Of a stretch of 64,000 nucleotides of DNA, positions 50,667 to 60,392 are shown in pieces. Numbering within the stretch: position 1 is the stretch's first letter; every line of letters starts with the position of its first letter. The translations under genes and the position numbers were made by a program. Origin of the DNA: Actinomycetospora sp. NBRC 106378 (GTDB lineage Bacteria > Actinomycetota > Actinomycetes > Mycobacteriales > Pseudonocardiaceae); contig NZ_BSTT01000013.1 in NCBI RefSeq assembly GCF_030269685.1, positions 103,251-167,250 on the forward strand, read 5' to 3'. The notes beneath the pieces are model-generated. The model worked only from the letters and a program-made list of their open reading frames with translations. It did not search any database and had not been told where the DNA came from.

Positions 50667-51211
50667 TGCTCCGCGGTGAGCGTGGCGATGCGGTTGGTCA
50701 GCATGGTCACGAACGGCGGCCGGTCGGCGTGCGCGGACTCCCACGCGAGCAGCTCGGTGAGGTCGTCGACCGACAGGGTCCGCAGCCGCGCCCGCAGCTG
50801 CGCGATGGTCATCGACTCGTAGCCGGGCAGGGCGTCCGGCGTGATGCTCGGGGTCGCCTCCGCCTTCCCGACGGCGGGTGCGCCGGGGCCGGTCGGGCGG
50901 GCGTGGCCGTTGGTCGCGGCCTGCTCCAACGGCGGGCGCTTCGCGGCGGTGACCGCGCGGCCGGTGTCGACGTCGTCGTCGAAGCGGGCCCACGAGGGTG
51001 CGTCCTCGACGGGGCGGCCGCCCTCGAGCGCGGTGTCGCCCTTGATGGCGAGCTCGGTGACGACCTGCTGCGCCCGCATGGAGAGCTGCAGCACGGTGCT
51101 CACGGCGGTGATCGGCAGGCCGACGATCGTCCGCGGGAGGGCCTGGACCTCCTCGACCGCGGTGACGACCAGGCCGGCGGCGACCCGCACCGGGAACGGG
51201 AGGGAACTCAT
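50663..51211 (-). CDS. Rv1109c-like protein (annotated elsewhere as lipid droplet-associated)
   Basis: The 182-residue protein has an amphipathic N-terminus ([20 protein letters not shown], then [20 protein letters not shown]) that suits peripheral lipid binding. A disordered middle and a C-terminal helical block ([20 protein letters not shown], then [17 protein letters not shown]) follow. Homologues next to xseA are annotated as lipid droplet-associated proteins in actinobacteria; that name is from memory of context. ATG 51211 is the start. It is divergent from ispH and coupled to xseA. Confidence 0.75.
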   Translation of the reverse strand: MSSLPFPVRVAAGLVVTAVEEVQALPRTIVGLPITAVSTVLQLSMRAQQVVTELAIKGDTALEGGRPVEDAPSWARFDDDVDTGRAVTAAKRPPLEQAATNGHARPTGPGAPAVGKAEATPSITPDALPGYESMTIAQLRARLRTLSVDDLTELLAWESAHADRPPFVTMLTNRIATLTAEQ

Positions 51212-51306
51212 GGCCCCACCCTGCCAGCACCCGGCGGTGGTGTGCGAATCGCCACGGGGGTCCCGGTCACACGTCACGAGGCGCGTCGTCACGCGCGGGT
51301 GATCCG

Positions 51307-51312
51307 TACCCT
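51307..51312 (+). promoter_or_regulatory. Candidate -10 box, leaderless start of ispH
   Basis: TACCCT ends 7 nt before ATG 51320. Confidence 0.45.
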
Positions 51313-51319
51313 CGGGGAC

Positions 51320-52303
51320 ATGTCCGTCACCTCGGGACCCGCGACCACCACGCCCAGGGTGCTGCTGGCCAAGCCCCGCGGCTACTGCGCCGGTGTCGAC
51401 CGCGCCGTCGTCGCCGTGGAGAAGGCCCTCGAGACCTACGGCCCCCCGGTCTACGTGCGGAAGGAGATCGTCCACAACCGCCACGTCGTGAACACCCTCG
51501 CCGCCCGCGGTGCCGTGTTCGTCGAGGACACCGCGCAGGTGCCCGAGGGTGCGACCGTGGTGTTCTCCGCGCACGGCGTCTCCCCGGCGGTCCACGCCGA
51601 GGCGGCCCAGCGCGAGCTGAAGACGATCGACGCCACCTGCCCGCTGGTCACCAAGGTGCACCAGGAGGCGAAGCGGTTCGCCCGGGAGGACTACGACATC
51701 CTGCTGATCGGGCACGAGGGCCACGAGGAGGTCGAGGGCACCTCCGGGGAGGCCCCCGAGCACATCCAGGTCGTCGACGGGCCGGCCGCGGTCGAGTCGG
51801 TGGAGGTCCGGGACCCGGAGAAGGTGATCTGGCTCTCGCAGACCACGTTGTCGGTCGACGAGACGATGCAGACCGTCGCCGCCCTGCGCGAGCGCTTCCC
51901 GGCGCTGTCCGACCCGCCCTCGGACGACATCTGCTACGCGACCCAGAACCGCCAGGTGGCCGTGAAGGCGATGGCCCCGCAGTGCGAGCTGGTCATCGTC
52001 GTGGGATCGACGAACTCGTCGAACTCGGTCCGCCTGGTCGAGGTGGCGCTGCAGGCCGGGGCGAAGGACTCCCACCTGGTCGACCACGCCGGCGAGATCG
52101 ACGAGGCGTGGCTGGCGGGCGTGCAGACGGTGGGCGTCACCAGCGGCGCGTCGGTGCCGGAGATCCTCGTCGGCGAGGTCCTGCACTGGCTCGCCGACCG
52201 CGGGTTCGCCGAGGTCGAGGAGATCACCACCGCGAACGAGAAGCTGACCTTCTCGCTCCCGCGCGAGCTCAAGCGGGACATGCGCCCCGACGCGGTGCGC
52301 TGA
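51320..52303 (+). CDS. ispH: 4-hydroxy-3-methylbut-2-enyl diphosphate reductase
   Basis: IspH is the last enzyme of the MEP isoprenoid pathway and uses a 4Fe-4S cluster to make IPP and DMAPP. The three cluster Cys are in [23 protein letters not shown] and [10 protein letters not shown]. Substrate-binding His are in VHNRHVVN and FSAHGVSP, and the conserved [11 protein letters not shown] and [11 protein letters not shown] blocks are intact. The 327-residue length is normal. ATG 51320 follows a leaderless-type -10. It supplies the precursors used by the prenyl synthase at 35571. Confidence 0.97.
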   Translation: MSVTSGPATTTPRVLLAKPRGYCAGVDRAVVAVEKALETYGPPVYVRKEIVHNRHVVNTLAARGAVFVEDTAQVPEGATVVFSAHGVSPAVHAEAAQRELKTIDATCPLVTKVHQEAKRFAREDYDILLIGHEGHEEVEGTSGEAPEHIQVVDGPAAVESVEVRDPEKVIWLSQTTLSVDETMQTVAALRERFPALSDPPSDDICYATQNRQVAVKAMAPQCELVIVVGSTNSSNSVRLVEVALQAGAKDSHLVDHAGEIDEAWLAGVQTVGVTSGASVPEILVGEVLHWLADRGFAEVEEITTANEKLTFSLPRELKRDMRPDAVR

Positions 52304-52317
52304 CTGTTCGCGGTGCC

Positions 52318-52381
52318 CTCGCGAGGGTGACGTGAAGCAGGATTGCGGGCCCGGCGGCCTGCCTGGTGCGCCCCTCGCGGG
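52318..52381. repeat. Intergenic imperfect palindrome, family B copy 3
   Basis: The left arm ctcgcgagggtgacgtga... (52318-52341) and right arm cctgcctggtgcgcccctcg... (52358-52381) match the copies at 5491 and 40420. It lies between the convergent ispH and DUF6542 genes, 14 bp past the ispH stop. Confidence 0.75.
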
Positions 52382-52389
52382 CCGGCCCG

Positions 52390-53505
52390 TCAGCGCGGTG
52401 GCCGCTCGGGCGGACGTTCCCGCACCGGGTGCACCCCGGGCGGTCGGGGACCGCCGCGGCGTTCCTCGCGGAGGCGCTCCTCCCGCATCCGGTCCTCGCG
52501 GCTGCGCGCGTCGCGCGACGGTGGCGGCTGCTCGCGGGGCGGGGTCTTCTCCCGGGCGGGCGCCTCGTCCCGGCCGGCGCCCTTGAGCGGCGAGCGCTGC
52601 GGCGTCGGGCCGGGCGGGACCTCCGCCGCGCCCCGGGCCAGCCGTTCCCGGTCGCCCTCGGGGCGGGCGCGGTCGTCGGCGCGCTCCTCGCCCCGGTCCT
52701 TCGGCCGCTTCGACGGGCGTTCGCGACGGGCGCGGTCACGCTCGGCGAGCTCCTGCTCCTGACGTTCGCGCTTGGCCCGGTCGCGTTCGGCCATCTCGCG
52801 GTCGCGGTCGGCGCGGGCCCGCTCCTGCGCCCGCCGACGGTCACGCTCGGCCTGCTCACGGCGTTCGGCGGCCTCGCCGCGGTCGCGCTCGTCGCGGCGG
52901 TCGCGCTCGGCCCGGGTCCGCTCCCGCTCGGCGGCCTCACGGCGTTGGCGCTCGTCCCGCGCGCGGTCCCGGTCGCCCCGGGGTCGGGCCTCGCGCGCGG
53001 GCGTCCCCGTGGGCCCGGACCGCACCGGCTCGCGTCGGTCCTCGGCGTCCGCGGGGCGCCAGCGCTGCACCCGGATCCGCACGACCCCGATGAGGACGCA
53101 CACCAGGGTGGTCACGGCCATCGCGGGGAAGCCGTTGATGAGCGGCGCGCCGATCGCCAGAGCGGTCGACACCATGCCGCCCGAGCCGGGCAGCGTCCCG
53201 GTCGCCGCGATGGCCACCGGGACCGACACGGCCAGCAGCAGCGGCGGCTGCACCATCGGCACGAAGATGTCGCGGCGCTGGGCGAGCACGGCCGCGAGGA
53301 TGCAGCCGCCCGGGTAGGCCGCGAGGAAGATCACCCCGAGCGTCCCGCTGCGCAGGACGTCGGCGGCCACGCCCCCCGCGGTGAGGACGAGGGCGAGCAG
53401 CAGCACCGCCCACCAGCGCATCCCCCGCACCCCGGGGAAGGCCGACGCCTCGCCCACGTCGGTGGGACCCGCCGACGGCGTGGCGTCGTCCCGCGTCGTG
53501 GTCAC
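52390..53505 (-). CDS. DUF6542 membrane protein with long charged tail
   Basis: Four membrane helices (about 31-50, 53-74, 85-105 and 112-147) precede a ~220-residue cytosolic tail. The tail is almost entirely Arg, Glu, Asp and Ala, with many RDR, AERER and RRE repeats, and ends Pro/Arg-rich. The membrane half with FLAAYPGGCILAAVLAQRRD is characteristic. A DUF6542 protein follows ispH in mycobacteria (Rv1111c). GTG 53505 is chosen since upstream sequence is a Pro/Arg shadow. The tail may form a charged single alpha-helix. The function is unknown. Confidence 0.82.
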   Translation of the reverse strand: MTTTRDDATPSAGPTDVGEASAFPGVRGMRWWAVLLLALVLTAGGVAADVLRSGTLGVIFLAAYPGGCILAAVLAQRRDIFVPMVQPPLLLAVSVPVAIAATGTLPGSGGMVSTALAIGAPLINGFPAMAVTTLVCVLIGVVRIRVQRWRPADAEDRREPVRSGPTGTPAREARPRGDRDRARDERQRREAAERERTRAERDRRDERDRGEAAERREQAERDRRRAQERARADRDREMAERDRAKRERQEQELAERDRARRERPSKRPKDRGEERADDRARPEGDRERLARGAAEVPPGPTPQRSPLKGAGRDEAPAREKTPPREQPPPSRDARSREDRMREERLREERRGGPRPPGVHPVRERPPERPPR

Positions 53506-53608
53506 CCGATCACGGTAGCGGGCGCGCCGCCACGCTCCGGCCCCCCTCGGCGCGAGACATAGCACGTGGGACGCCGGCGTGCCGGGCACGGACGGCTCCG
53601 GATTCGGC

Positions 53609-54898
53609 TCAACCGGTCAATCGACGCACCCCGCCCTCGTCCACGCCGGCGCCGTCGTCCTCCGCCTCGTCGCCGGCGAGCTCCGGGGCGCCCGGCACCC
53701 GCGCGCGCCGGTCGACCTGCTCGACCTCCTCGAGCGTGCCGCGCGTGACGGACAGGTCCGAGAACCGGCGCGCCGTGACCAGCACGCGCGACTCCAGCGA
53801 GCCGACCGTCTCGTTGTACGCGCGGACCCCCGCGTCGAGCGAGCGGCCGAGCTTGCCGAGATGCCCGCCGAGCGTGCCGAGCCGGGCGTGCAGCTCCCGC
53901 CCGAGCGCGTGGATCTCGGCCGCGTCGCGTGCGAGGGACTCCTGACGCCACGCGTACCCGACCGTGCGGAGCAGGGCGATCAGCGTGGTGGGCGTGGCCA
54001 CGACGACGTCGGCGGCGAACGCGTGCTCGAGCAACGACGGGTCCGCCTCCAGGGCGGCCGACAGGAACACCTCGCCCGGCACGAACATCACCACGAACTC
54101 GGGCGTCGGGTCGAAGCTGCGCCAGTACGCCTTGGCCGACAGGCCGTCGACGTGCGCCCGGAGCTGCCGCGCGTGCGCGACCGCCCGCTCGCGGCGCGCC
54201 CCCTCGTCGGGAGCCTCCAGGGACTCCAGGTAGGCGGCGCACGGCACCTTGGCGTCGACCACGACCTGCTTCCCGCCCGCCAGTTGCACGACCATGTCGG
54301 GGCGCTGCGCCGCGCCCTCCGCCCCCGCTGTGGACTGCCGGGTGAAGTCGCAGTGCTCGACCATCCCCGCCAGGTGCACCACGCGCTCGAGCTGCATCTC
54401 GCCCCACCGGCCGCGGACGTGCGGGGTGCGCAGCGCGGAGGCGAGCGCCCGCGTCTGCCCGGCGACCCCGCGCGCCGACTCGGCCACCGCCCCGACCTGC
54501 TCGCGCAGCCCCGCGAACGCCGCCTCCCGTTCGGACTCCGCGCTGCGCATCTGGCCCTCGAGCCGCGCCAGGGTGGCGGCGACCGGGTCGAGCAGGGAGG
54601 ACACCGCCCGTTCCCGCTCGCGCATCCGCGAGTCGGCCAGCCGGGAGAACTGCTCGGAGTTCGCCGCCAACGCGTCCGCCGACAGGGCTGCGAACGACTC
54701 CCGCGCCACCGCCCCCGCACGGCGCTCGGCCTCCAGCTCGGCCCGCGCCGCGGACGCGGCCGCCCCCGACCGGCGCGTGGCCTCCGCGATCGCCGCGTCC
54801 TGGCGCGCGAGGGCGAACCGCGACGCCACCAGGGCGCCGCCGAGCGCGCCGAGCAGCAGGCCCAGGAGCAGGCCCACGAGGACGCCGGTGATCGTCAT
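53609..54898 (-). CDS. rmuC: DNA recombination protein RmuC homologue
   Basis: An N-terminal membrane anchor (about 3-26, with GLLLGLLLGALGGAL) is followed by a coiled coil (about 30-130). The RmuC nuclease-like domain (about 140-400) contains RGRWGEMQLERVVHLAGM, PDMVVQLAGGKQVVVDAKVP and VMFVPGEVFLSAALE. The D-x-K element (VDAKVP) is the PD-(D/E)XK-type core. RmuC limits inversions and other rearrangements in E. coli. ATG 54898 is the start. Confidence 0.92.
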   Translation of the reverse strand: MTITGVLVGLLLGLLLGALGGALVASRFALARQDAAIAEATRRSGAAASAARAELEAERRAGAVARESFAALSADALAANSEQFSRLADSRMRERERAVSSLLDPVAATLARLEGQMRSAESEREAAFAGLREQVGAVAESARGVAGQTRALASALRTPHVRGRWGEMQLERVVHLAGMVEHCDFTRQSTAGAEGAAQRPDMVVQLAGGKQVVVDAKVPCAAYLESLEAPDEGARRERAVAHARQLRAHVDGLSAKAYWRSFDPTPEFVVMFVPGEVFLSAALEADPSLLEHAFAADVVVATPTTLIALLRTVGYAWRQESLARDAAEIHALGRELHARLGTLGGHLGKLGRSLDAGVRAYNETVGSLESRVLVTARRFSDLSVTRGTLEEVEQVDRRARVPGAPELAGDEAEDDGAGVDEGGVRRLTG

Positions 54899-54928
54899 GG
54901 CCGGAAGGCAAGCACAGGGGTCGGACAG

Positions 54929-55435
54929 TCACGGCCAGTTCGCCTCCGTCTCCATCAGCTTCGCCTTCACCTCCAGGCCCCACCGGTAGCCGCCGAGCGA
55001 GCCGTCCCCCTTCCGGACGCGGTGGTCCGGCACGAACAACCCGATCGCGTTGGCGCCGCACGCCTGCCCCGCGGCGCGAGGGGCCAACGGCCGGCCGGCC
55101 AGCGTGGCGAGCTCGGTGTAGGAGACCGGCGACCCGGCCGGGATGTCCCGCATCCGCGCCCACAGCTCCTGCATGAACACCCCGCCGTGCTGGCGGACCG
55201 GGACGGCCGCGGCCGGCGCCGGATCGCCCGCCAGCCAGGCCCGCACCGCCGCCGTCACCGTCCCGAGGTCGTCCCGCTCGACGACCTCCGCCGGCATCAA
55301 CGACGCATGGATCAGGGGCAGGAGCCGCACCTCGGGCTCGGTGGTGAAGCCGGCGGCGAGGACGACGCCGTCGGCGTCGACGACCGCGGTGAACGGGCCG
55401 AAGGGGGTGTCGAGGGTGGAACGCGAGCCGATCAC
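54929..55435 (-). CDS. MGMT-family protein lacking the acceptor cysteine
   Basis: The 168-residue protein has the full layout of a methylated-DNA-protein-cysteine methyltransferase. It includes the helix-turn-helix block FMQELWARMRDIPAGSPVSY, then ELATLAGRP. The active-site motif PCHRV reads PDHRV instead (Asp137 in place of Cys), followed by the expected GDGSLGGYRWGLE. It therefore cannot accept an alkyl group in the usual way. It resembles alkyltransferase-like (ATL) proteins, which bind O6-alkylguanine and hand it to nucleotide excision repair; ATLs usually have Trp or Ala there. ATG 55435 is the start. Confidence 0.88.
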   Translation of the reverse strand: MIGSRSTLDTPFGPFTAVVDADGVVLAAGFTTEPEVRLLPLIHASLMPAEVVERDDLGTVTAAVRAWLAGDPAPAAAVPVRQHGGVFMQELWARMRDIPAGSPVSYTELATLAGRPLAPRAAGQACGANAIGLFVPDHRVRKGDGSLGGYRWGLEVKAKLMETEANWP

Positions 55436-55515
55436 GGGGGTCTCCGCATCCGTCGTCGGGAAAGGCCTTCACCCGCTCCGACGCACGCCCGACCGCTGCG
55501 GATCCATCCGATCCC

Positions 55516-55521
55516 TAGACT
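55516..55521 (+). promoter_or_regulatory. Candidate -10 box, leaderless start of ychF
   Basis: TAGACT ends 8 nt before GTG 55530, without a Shine-Dalgarno sequence. Confidence 0.55.
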
Positions 55522-55529
55522 GGACCCCC

Positions 55530-56603
<1,074 letters not shown>

Positions 56604-56684
56604 CCCCTTCCCGACGACGGGTCGCGCGGCACTGTCGGACCCCCGTCCTACGATCCCGCCCCGAGGTCGACACAGGGGGGCGCG

Positions 56685-57875
56685 GTGGGCACGACGAGGG
56701 TGTTGGTGGCGGGGGCGAGCATCGCGGGCCCGGCGCTCGCGCACTGGCTGCGGCGGCACGGGGCCGAGGTCACGGTGGTCGAGCGGGCGCCCGCGCTGCG
56801 GCCCGGCGGCCAGGCGGTCGACGCGCGTGGGGTGGCCCGTGAGGTCATCCGGCGCATGGGACTCGACGCGGGGGTGCGGGCGGCGCGCACCGAGACCGCG
56901 GGCGCCCACACGGTGGCCGCGGACGGGACGGTGCTGCAGACCCAGCGGGCGGACGACCACGGCGGCGACGGATACATCGCGGAGATCGAGATCCTGCGGG
57001 GCGACCTGTCGCAGGTGCTGTACGACGACACCCGTGAGGGCGTCGAGTACCTCTTCGGCGACCGCATCGCCGAGTTGACCCAGCACGCGGACGGCGTGGA
57101 CGTCACCTTCGCGGGCGGCGACCGGCGGCGCTTCGACCTGGTGATCGGCGCGGACGGGTTGCACTCGGCGCTGCGCGCGTCGGTCTTCGGGGCGCACGAG
57201 GAGTTCGTCCGCCACCTCGGGCTCGTGCTCGCCTTCTACAGCGTGCCGAACGAGTTCGGGCTCGACCGCTGGCTGCTCGAGTACCAGGACCCGGCATCCG
57301 GGCGGTCCGCGCTCCTGCGTCCGATCGCCGACGCCACCCGGGCGATGGCCATGTTCTCGTTCCCGCAGGCCGACTTCGCGGTCGACCACCGCGACATCGA
57401 CGCGCAGAAACGGCTGCTGCGGGAGCGTGTCGCCGACCTCGGCTGGGAGACCCCGCGGCTGCTCGCGCACCTCGACGACGCCCCGGACTTCTACCTGGAC
57501 CAGGTCGCCCAGGTGATCCTTCCCCGGTGGTCGCGCGGGCGCGTGGGCCTGCTCGGCGACGCGGCGTGCAGCGCCTCACCGATGTCCGGGCAGGGAACCG
57601 GGATCGCCCTGGTCGGCGCCTACCTGCTGGCGGGGGAGCTCGCCGCGGCGGGCTGGGACCCGGAGGTCGGGTTCGTCCGGTACGAGGAGCGGATGCGGCC
57701 GTACGTCGAGGCGAACCAGGAGATCGGCCGCCTGCACGTGGCGAGCCTGCTGCCACCGGACCCGGACCCGAACACCGGTCCGCCCCCGGAGCCCGACATG
57801 GAGGCGCTCACGGCCCTCGTCGAGCGGGCGATCAACGGCGTCGAACTCCCCGACTACGCGGGCGTGGCCACCTGA
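56685..57875 (+). CDS. FAD-dependent aromatic-type monooxygenase
   Basis: The flavoprotein is of the PHBH fold. It has the GxGxxG-like dinucleotide motif VLVAGASIAGPALAHWLRR (residues 6-24), the DG motif VIGADGLHSALRA and the GD motif RVGLLGDAACSASPMSGQGT. The 396 residues fit the TetX/rifampicin-monooxygenase-like group of actinobacteria. The substrate is unknown; no biosynthetic cluster surrounds it. GTG 56685 is the start. It begins the accessory block after ychF. Confidence 0.9.
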   Translation: MGTTRVLVAGASIAGPALAHWLRRHGAEVTVVERAPALRPGGQAVDARGVAREVIRRMGLDAGVRAARTETAGAHTVAADGTVLQTQRADDHGGDGYIAEIEILRGDLSQVLYDDTREGVEYLFGDRIAELTQHADGVDVTFAGGDRRRFDLVIGADGLHSALRASVFGAHEEFVRHLGLVLAFYSVPNEFGLDRWLLEYQDPASGRSALLRPIADATRAMAMFSFPQADFAVDHRDIDAQKRLLRERVADLGWETPRLLAHLDDAPDFYLDQVAQVILPRWSRGRVGLLGDAACSASPMSGQGTGIALVGAYLLAGELAAAGWDPEVGFVRYEERMRPYVEANQEIGRLHVASLLPPDPDPNTGPPPEPDMEALTALVERAINGVELPDYAGVAT

Positions 57876-57900
57876 CCCTGTGATCGGGGACACTCCACCC

Positions 57901-58170
57901 ATGGACAAGTACCGGGTCCTCCTGATGACCGACCTGACCCGCCTCGACGACGACGGGCTCGCCGATCTCTACGAGCGGCTCACCGAGATCGGTGGCGTCC
58001 CGACGGTTCCCTCGGGTGTCCTGGAGGTCACGGGCACCACGAAGGCCACCGACGCGCGGGAGGCCGTCGCGGAGGTGGGTCGGGTGCTGGAGAACGCCCT
58101 GACGGCGATGAACCGCCCGTGCCGCGTGATCGGGGTGCAGGCCGGCGAGGTCCCGACGCCGAGCGCCTGA
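57901..58170 (+). CDS. Small conserved hypothetical protein
   Basis: The 89-residue product begins MDKYRVLLMTDLTRLDDDGL and has an alternating strand/helix pattern ending in CRVIGVQAGEVPTPSA. The layout suggests a small alpha/beta dimer such as a ferredoxin-like fold. ATG 57901 is preferred over the in-frame GTG 57880, since no RBS supports the longer form. It lies 25 bp after the monooxygenase gene. I do not recognise the family. Confidence 0.55.
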   Translation: MDKYRVLLMTDLTRLDDDGLADLYERLTEIGGVPTVPSGVLEVTGTTKATDAREAVAEVGRVLENALTAMNRPCRVIGVQAGEVPTPSA

Positions 58171-58219
58171 CGAGCACCCGACGACGGAGCCGGACCCGGC
58201 CCCGTCGTCGGGACGAGGA

Positions 58220-59239
58220 TCAGCGCCAGCCGAGCTCGGGGGCGAGGTGGGTGAGAACACTCTCGAGGACGTGGGCGTTGTAGTCCACGCCGAGCTGGTT
58301 GGGCACCGTGAGCAGCAGCGTGTCGGCCGCGGCGACGGCCTCGTCCTCGGCGAGTTCGGCGACCAGCTTGTCGGGCTCACCGGCGTAGGTCTTGCCGAAG
58401 CGCGCGTTGCCGCCGTCGAGGTGGCCGACCTGGTCGGTCGAGTGCCGCTCGCGCCAGAACAGCTGCTTGTCGAGGTCGGAGACGATCGGGAAGACGCTGC
58501 GGCTCACCGAGACACGGGGCGTTCCCTCGTGACCCGCCGCGTCCCAGGCGTCGCGGAAGCGCTGGATCTGCTCGGCCTGCAGCCGGTGGAACGGCACGCC
58601 GGTGTCCTCGGTGAGCAGGGTCGAGCTCATGAGGTTCATGCCCTGCTCGCCGGCCCACTCGGCGGTCGCGCGGCTACCCGCGCCCCACCAGATGCGCTCG
58701 CGCAGGCCCGCCGAGTACGGCTCGATCCGCAGCAGCCCGGGCGGGTTGGCGAACATCGGTCGCGGGTTGGGCTGCGCGAACCCCTCGCCCTTCAGGGCGT
58801 CGAGGAAGATGCGCGTGTGCTCGCGGGCCATGTCCGCGTCGGTCTGCCCCTCGGCGGGGGCGTAGCCGAAGTAGCGCCACCCGTCGATGACCTGCTCGGG
58901 GGAGCCGCGGCTGATGCCGAGCTGGAGCCGGCCGCCGGAGATGAGGTCGGCCGCGCCCGCGTCCTCCGCCATGTACAGCGGGTTCTCGTAGCGCATGTCG
59001 ATGATCCCGGTGCCCAGCTCGATGCGGCTCGTCCTCGCGCCGGCCGCCGCGAGCAGCGGGAACGGCGACGCGAGCTGCTGCGCGAAGTGGTGCACGCGGA
59101 AGTTGGCGCCGTCCGCGCCCAGCTCCTCGGCCGCGACCGCGAGCTCGATCGACTGCAGCAGGGAGTCCTGGGCCGACCGCACCATCGAGTGCGACGACGG
59201 CGACCAGTGCCCGAAGGACAGGAACCCGATCTTCTTCAC
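58220..59239 (-). CDS. LLM-class flavin-dependent oxidoreductase
   Basis: The luciferase-like TIM-barrel protein (339 residues) begins VKKIGFLSFGHWSPSSHSMV. It contains ELGADGANFRVHHFAQQLAS and IELGTGIIDMRYENPLYMAE, the FMN/F420-pocket blocks, and later RLQLGISRGSPEQVIDGWRY. The pattern fits the bacterial-luciferase-like group. FMN versus F420 use cannot be decided by eye. GTG 59239 is used. It is convergent with the small protein gene and divergent from the DinB-like gene. Confidence 0.88.
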   Translation of the reverse strand: MKKIGFLSFGHWSPSSHSMVRSAQDSLLQSIELAVAAEELGADGANFRVHHFAQQLASPFPLLAAAGARTSRIELGTGIIDMRYENPLYMAEDAGAADLISGGRLQLGISRGSPEQVIDGWRYFGYAPAEGQTDADMAREHTRIFLDALKGEGFAQPNPRPMFANPPGLLRIEPYSAGLRERIWWGAGSRATAEWAGEQGMNLMSSTLLTEDTGVPFHRLQAEQIQRFRDAWDAAGHEGTPRVSVSRSVFPIVSDLDKQLFWRERHSTDQVGHLDGGNARFGKTYAGEPDKLVAELAEDEAVAAADTLLLTVPNQLGVDYNAHVLESVLTHLAPELGWR

Positions 59240-59321
59240 GGTTGAAGCAACAACTCTCTCGTGCGGCTGATTCCCGACGGCGGGAGCGATGATTCCCGAC
59301 GCCGGGTCCGGTCCCACCAGC

Positions 59322-59951
59322 ATGACGCGTGTGGCGATGCTCGACGACGTGGCCTCCGAACGGCTCGCGCTGGCCGACGAGTTGTCGGGCCTGACCGACG
59401 GGGAGTGGGCGACGCCCTCGCTCTGCGCCGGCTGGACGGTGCGGGACGTCGCCGCCCACCTGACGCTCTCGACGCGGACGAGCGTGCCGCGATTCGCGTG
59501 GGCCGCTCTGAAGGCTCGGGGCGACGTCGACCGGGCGTTCGCCGACGAGGCCCGGGAGCGGGCGGGGCGGTTCACGGCGGCCGAGCTCATCGCCCAGCTC
59601 CGGGAGATGGCGCGTGTCGACCGGCGGCTGCGCCTGTCGGGCCCGCTCGATCCCCTGAACGATCTTCTGGTCCACCGCCAGGACATCGCGATCCCGCTCG
59701 GACACGCCGTCGAGGCACCGGTCGACCGCGTCGAGCCGTGCCTGGCGCACACCTGGTCCGCGCCGTTCGTCGGCGCCGCCAAGCGCTTCGCCGGCGTGCG
59801 CCTGGTGGCCACCGACTGCGGCTGGACCGAGGGCGAGGGACCCGAGCTGCGTGGCCCGGCGTCGGGAATGCTCCTGGCGCTGAACGGTCGAGCGGCCGGG
59901 CTGGACCGGCTCGAGGGACCTGGCCTCGAGATCGCGCGGAGCCGACACTGA
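59322..59951 (+). CDS. Maleylpyruvate isomerase N-terminal (DinB-like) family protein
   Basis: The four-helix metal-binding type protein begins VASERLALADELSGLTDGEW, then ATPSLCAGWTVRDVAAHLTL. The W-x3-SLC-x-GW-x-V-x-DVxAHL pattern is diagnostic of the TIGR03083/MDMPI_N group. A later LLVHRQDIAIPLG supplies further His and Asp. The usual mycothiol-dependent role is known for a few members only. ATG 59322 is chosen; ATG 59289 and ATG 59337 are alternatives. Two copies of the TTCCCGACG motif lie at 59271 and 59293. Confidence 0.82.
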   Translation: MTRVAMLDDVASERLALADELSGLTDGEWATPSLCAGWTVRDVAAHLTLSTRTSVPRFAWAALKARGDVDRAFADEARERAGRFTAAELIAQLREMARVDRRLRLSGPLDPLNDLLVHRQDIAIPLGHAVEAPVDRVEPCLAHTWSAPFVGAAKRFAGVRLVATDCGWTEGEGPELRGPASGMLLALNGRAAGLDRLEGPGLEIARSRH

Positions 59952-59956
59952 CCGGC

Positions 59957-60310
59957 GTGTTCACGGAGATCCACCATGTGCAGCTCGCCATGCCTGCGGG
60001 TCGGGAGGACGAGGCGCGGGCGTTCTTCGTCGGGGCGCTCGGGATGCGTGAGGTCGAGAAGCCGCCGGTGCTCGCCGCGCGCGGCGGGGCGTGGTTCCGA
60101 GGCGGGGGCGTGGAGCTGCATCTCGGGGTCGAGGAGCCGTTCTCTCCGGGGCTCAAGGCGCACCCGGGCCTCGTCGTGCGTGACATCGAGGAGGCCGCGC
60201 GCCGCGTCGGGCAGGACGTCACGTGGGACACCGACTTCCCGGGCTACCGCCGCTTCTACGCCCACGACCCGTTCGGCAACCGTCTGGAGTTCCTGCAGCC
60301 GCTCCGATGA
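59957..60310 (+). CDS. VOC-family (glyoxalase/dioxygenase-like) protein
   Basis: The 117-residue single-domain protein starts VFTEIHHVQLAMPAGREDEA. The metal-ligand positions of the vicinal oxygen chelate fold are visible: His6/His7 early, VELHLGVEE in the middle, and FYAHDPFGNRLEFLQP at the end. The enzymatic role is undefined. GTG 59957 begins 5 bp after the DinB-like gene, so the two are probably co-transcribed. A half copy of palindrome family A follows the stop. Confidence 0.85.
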   Translation: MFTEIHHVQLAMPAGREDEARAFFVGALGMREVEKPPVLAARGGAWFRGGGVELHLGVEEPFSPGLKAHPGLVVRDIEEAARRVGQDVTWDTDFPGYRRFYAHDPFGNRLEFLQPLR

Positions 60311-60332
60311 AGCGGCGAAGCTGCCACTGGAT

Positions 60333-60357
60333 GACAGCAACGACGCTTTCCTGTCAC
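60333..60357 (+). repeat. Half copy of palindrome family A
   Basis: The 25 bases gacagcaacgacgctttcct... match the right arm of the family except for one base near the end (gtcac for gccac). The left side is only weakly related. It lies between the convergent VOC and HAD genes. Confidence 0.75.
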
Positions 60358-60392
60358 GGGGGGTGGGCGGCCGGCCTGCCACCGGGGGTGGG

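Noticed and set aside
56685..57875. Part of an antibiotic biosynthetic or resistance cluster
   Set aside because: The monooxygenase is alone among unrelated housekeeping and accessory genes.
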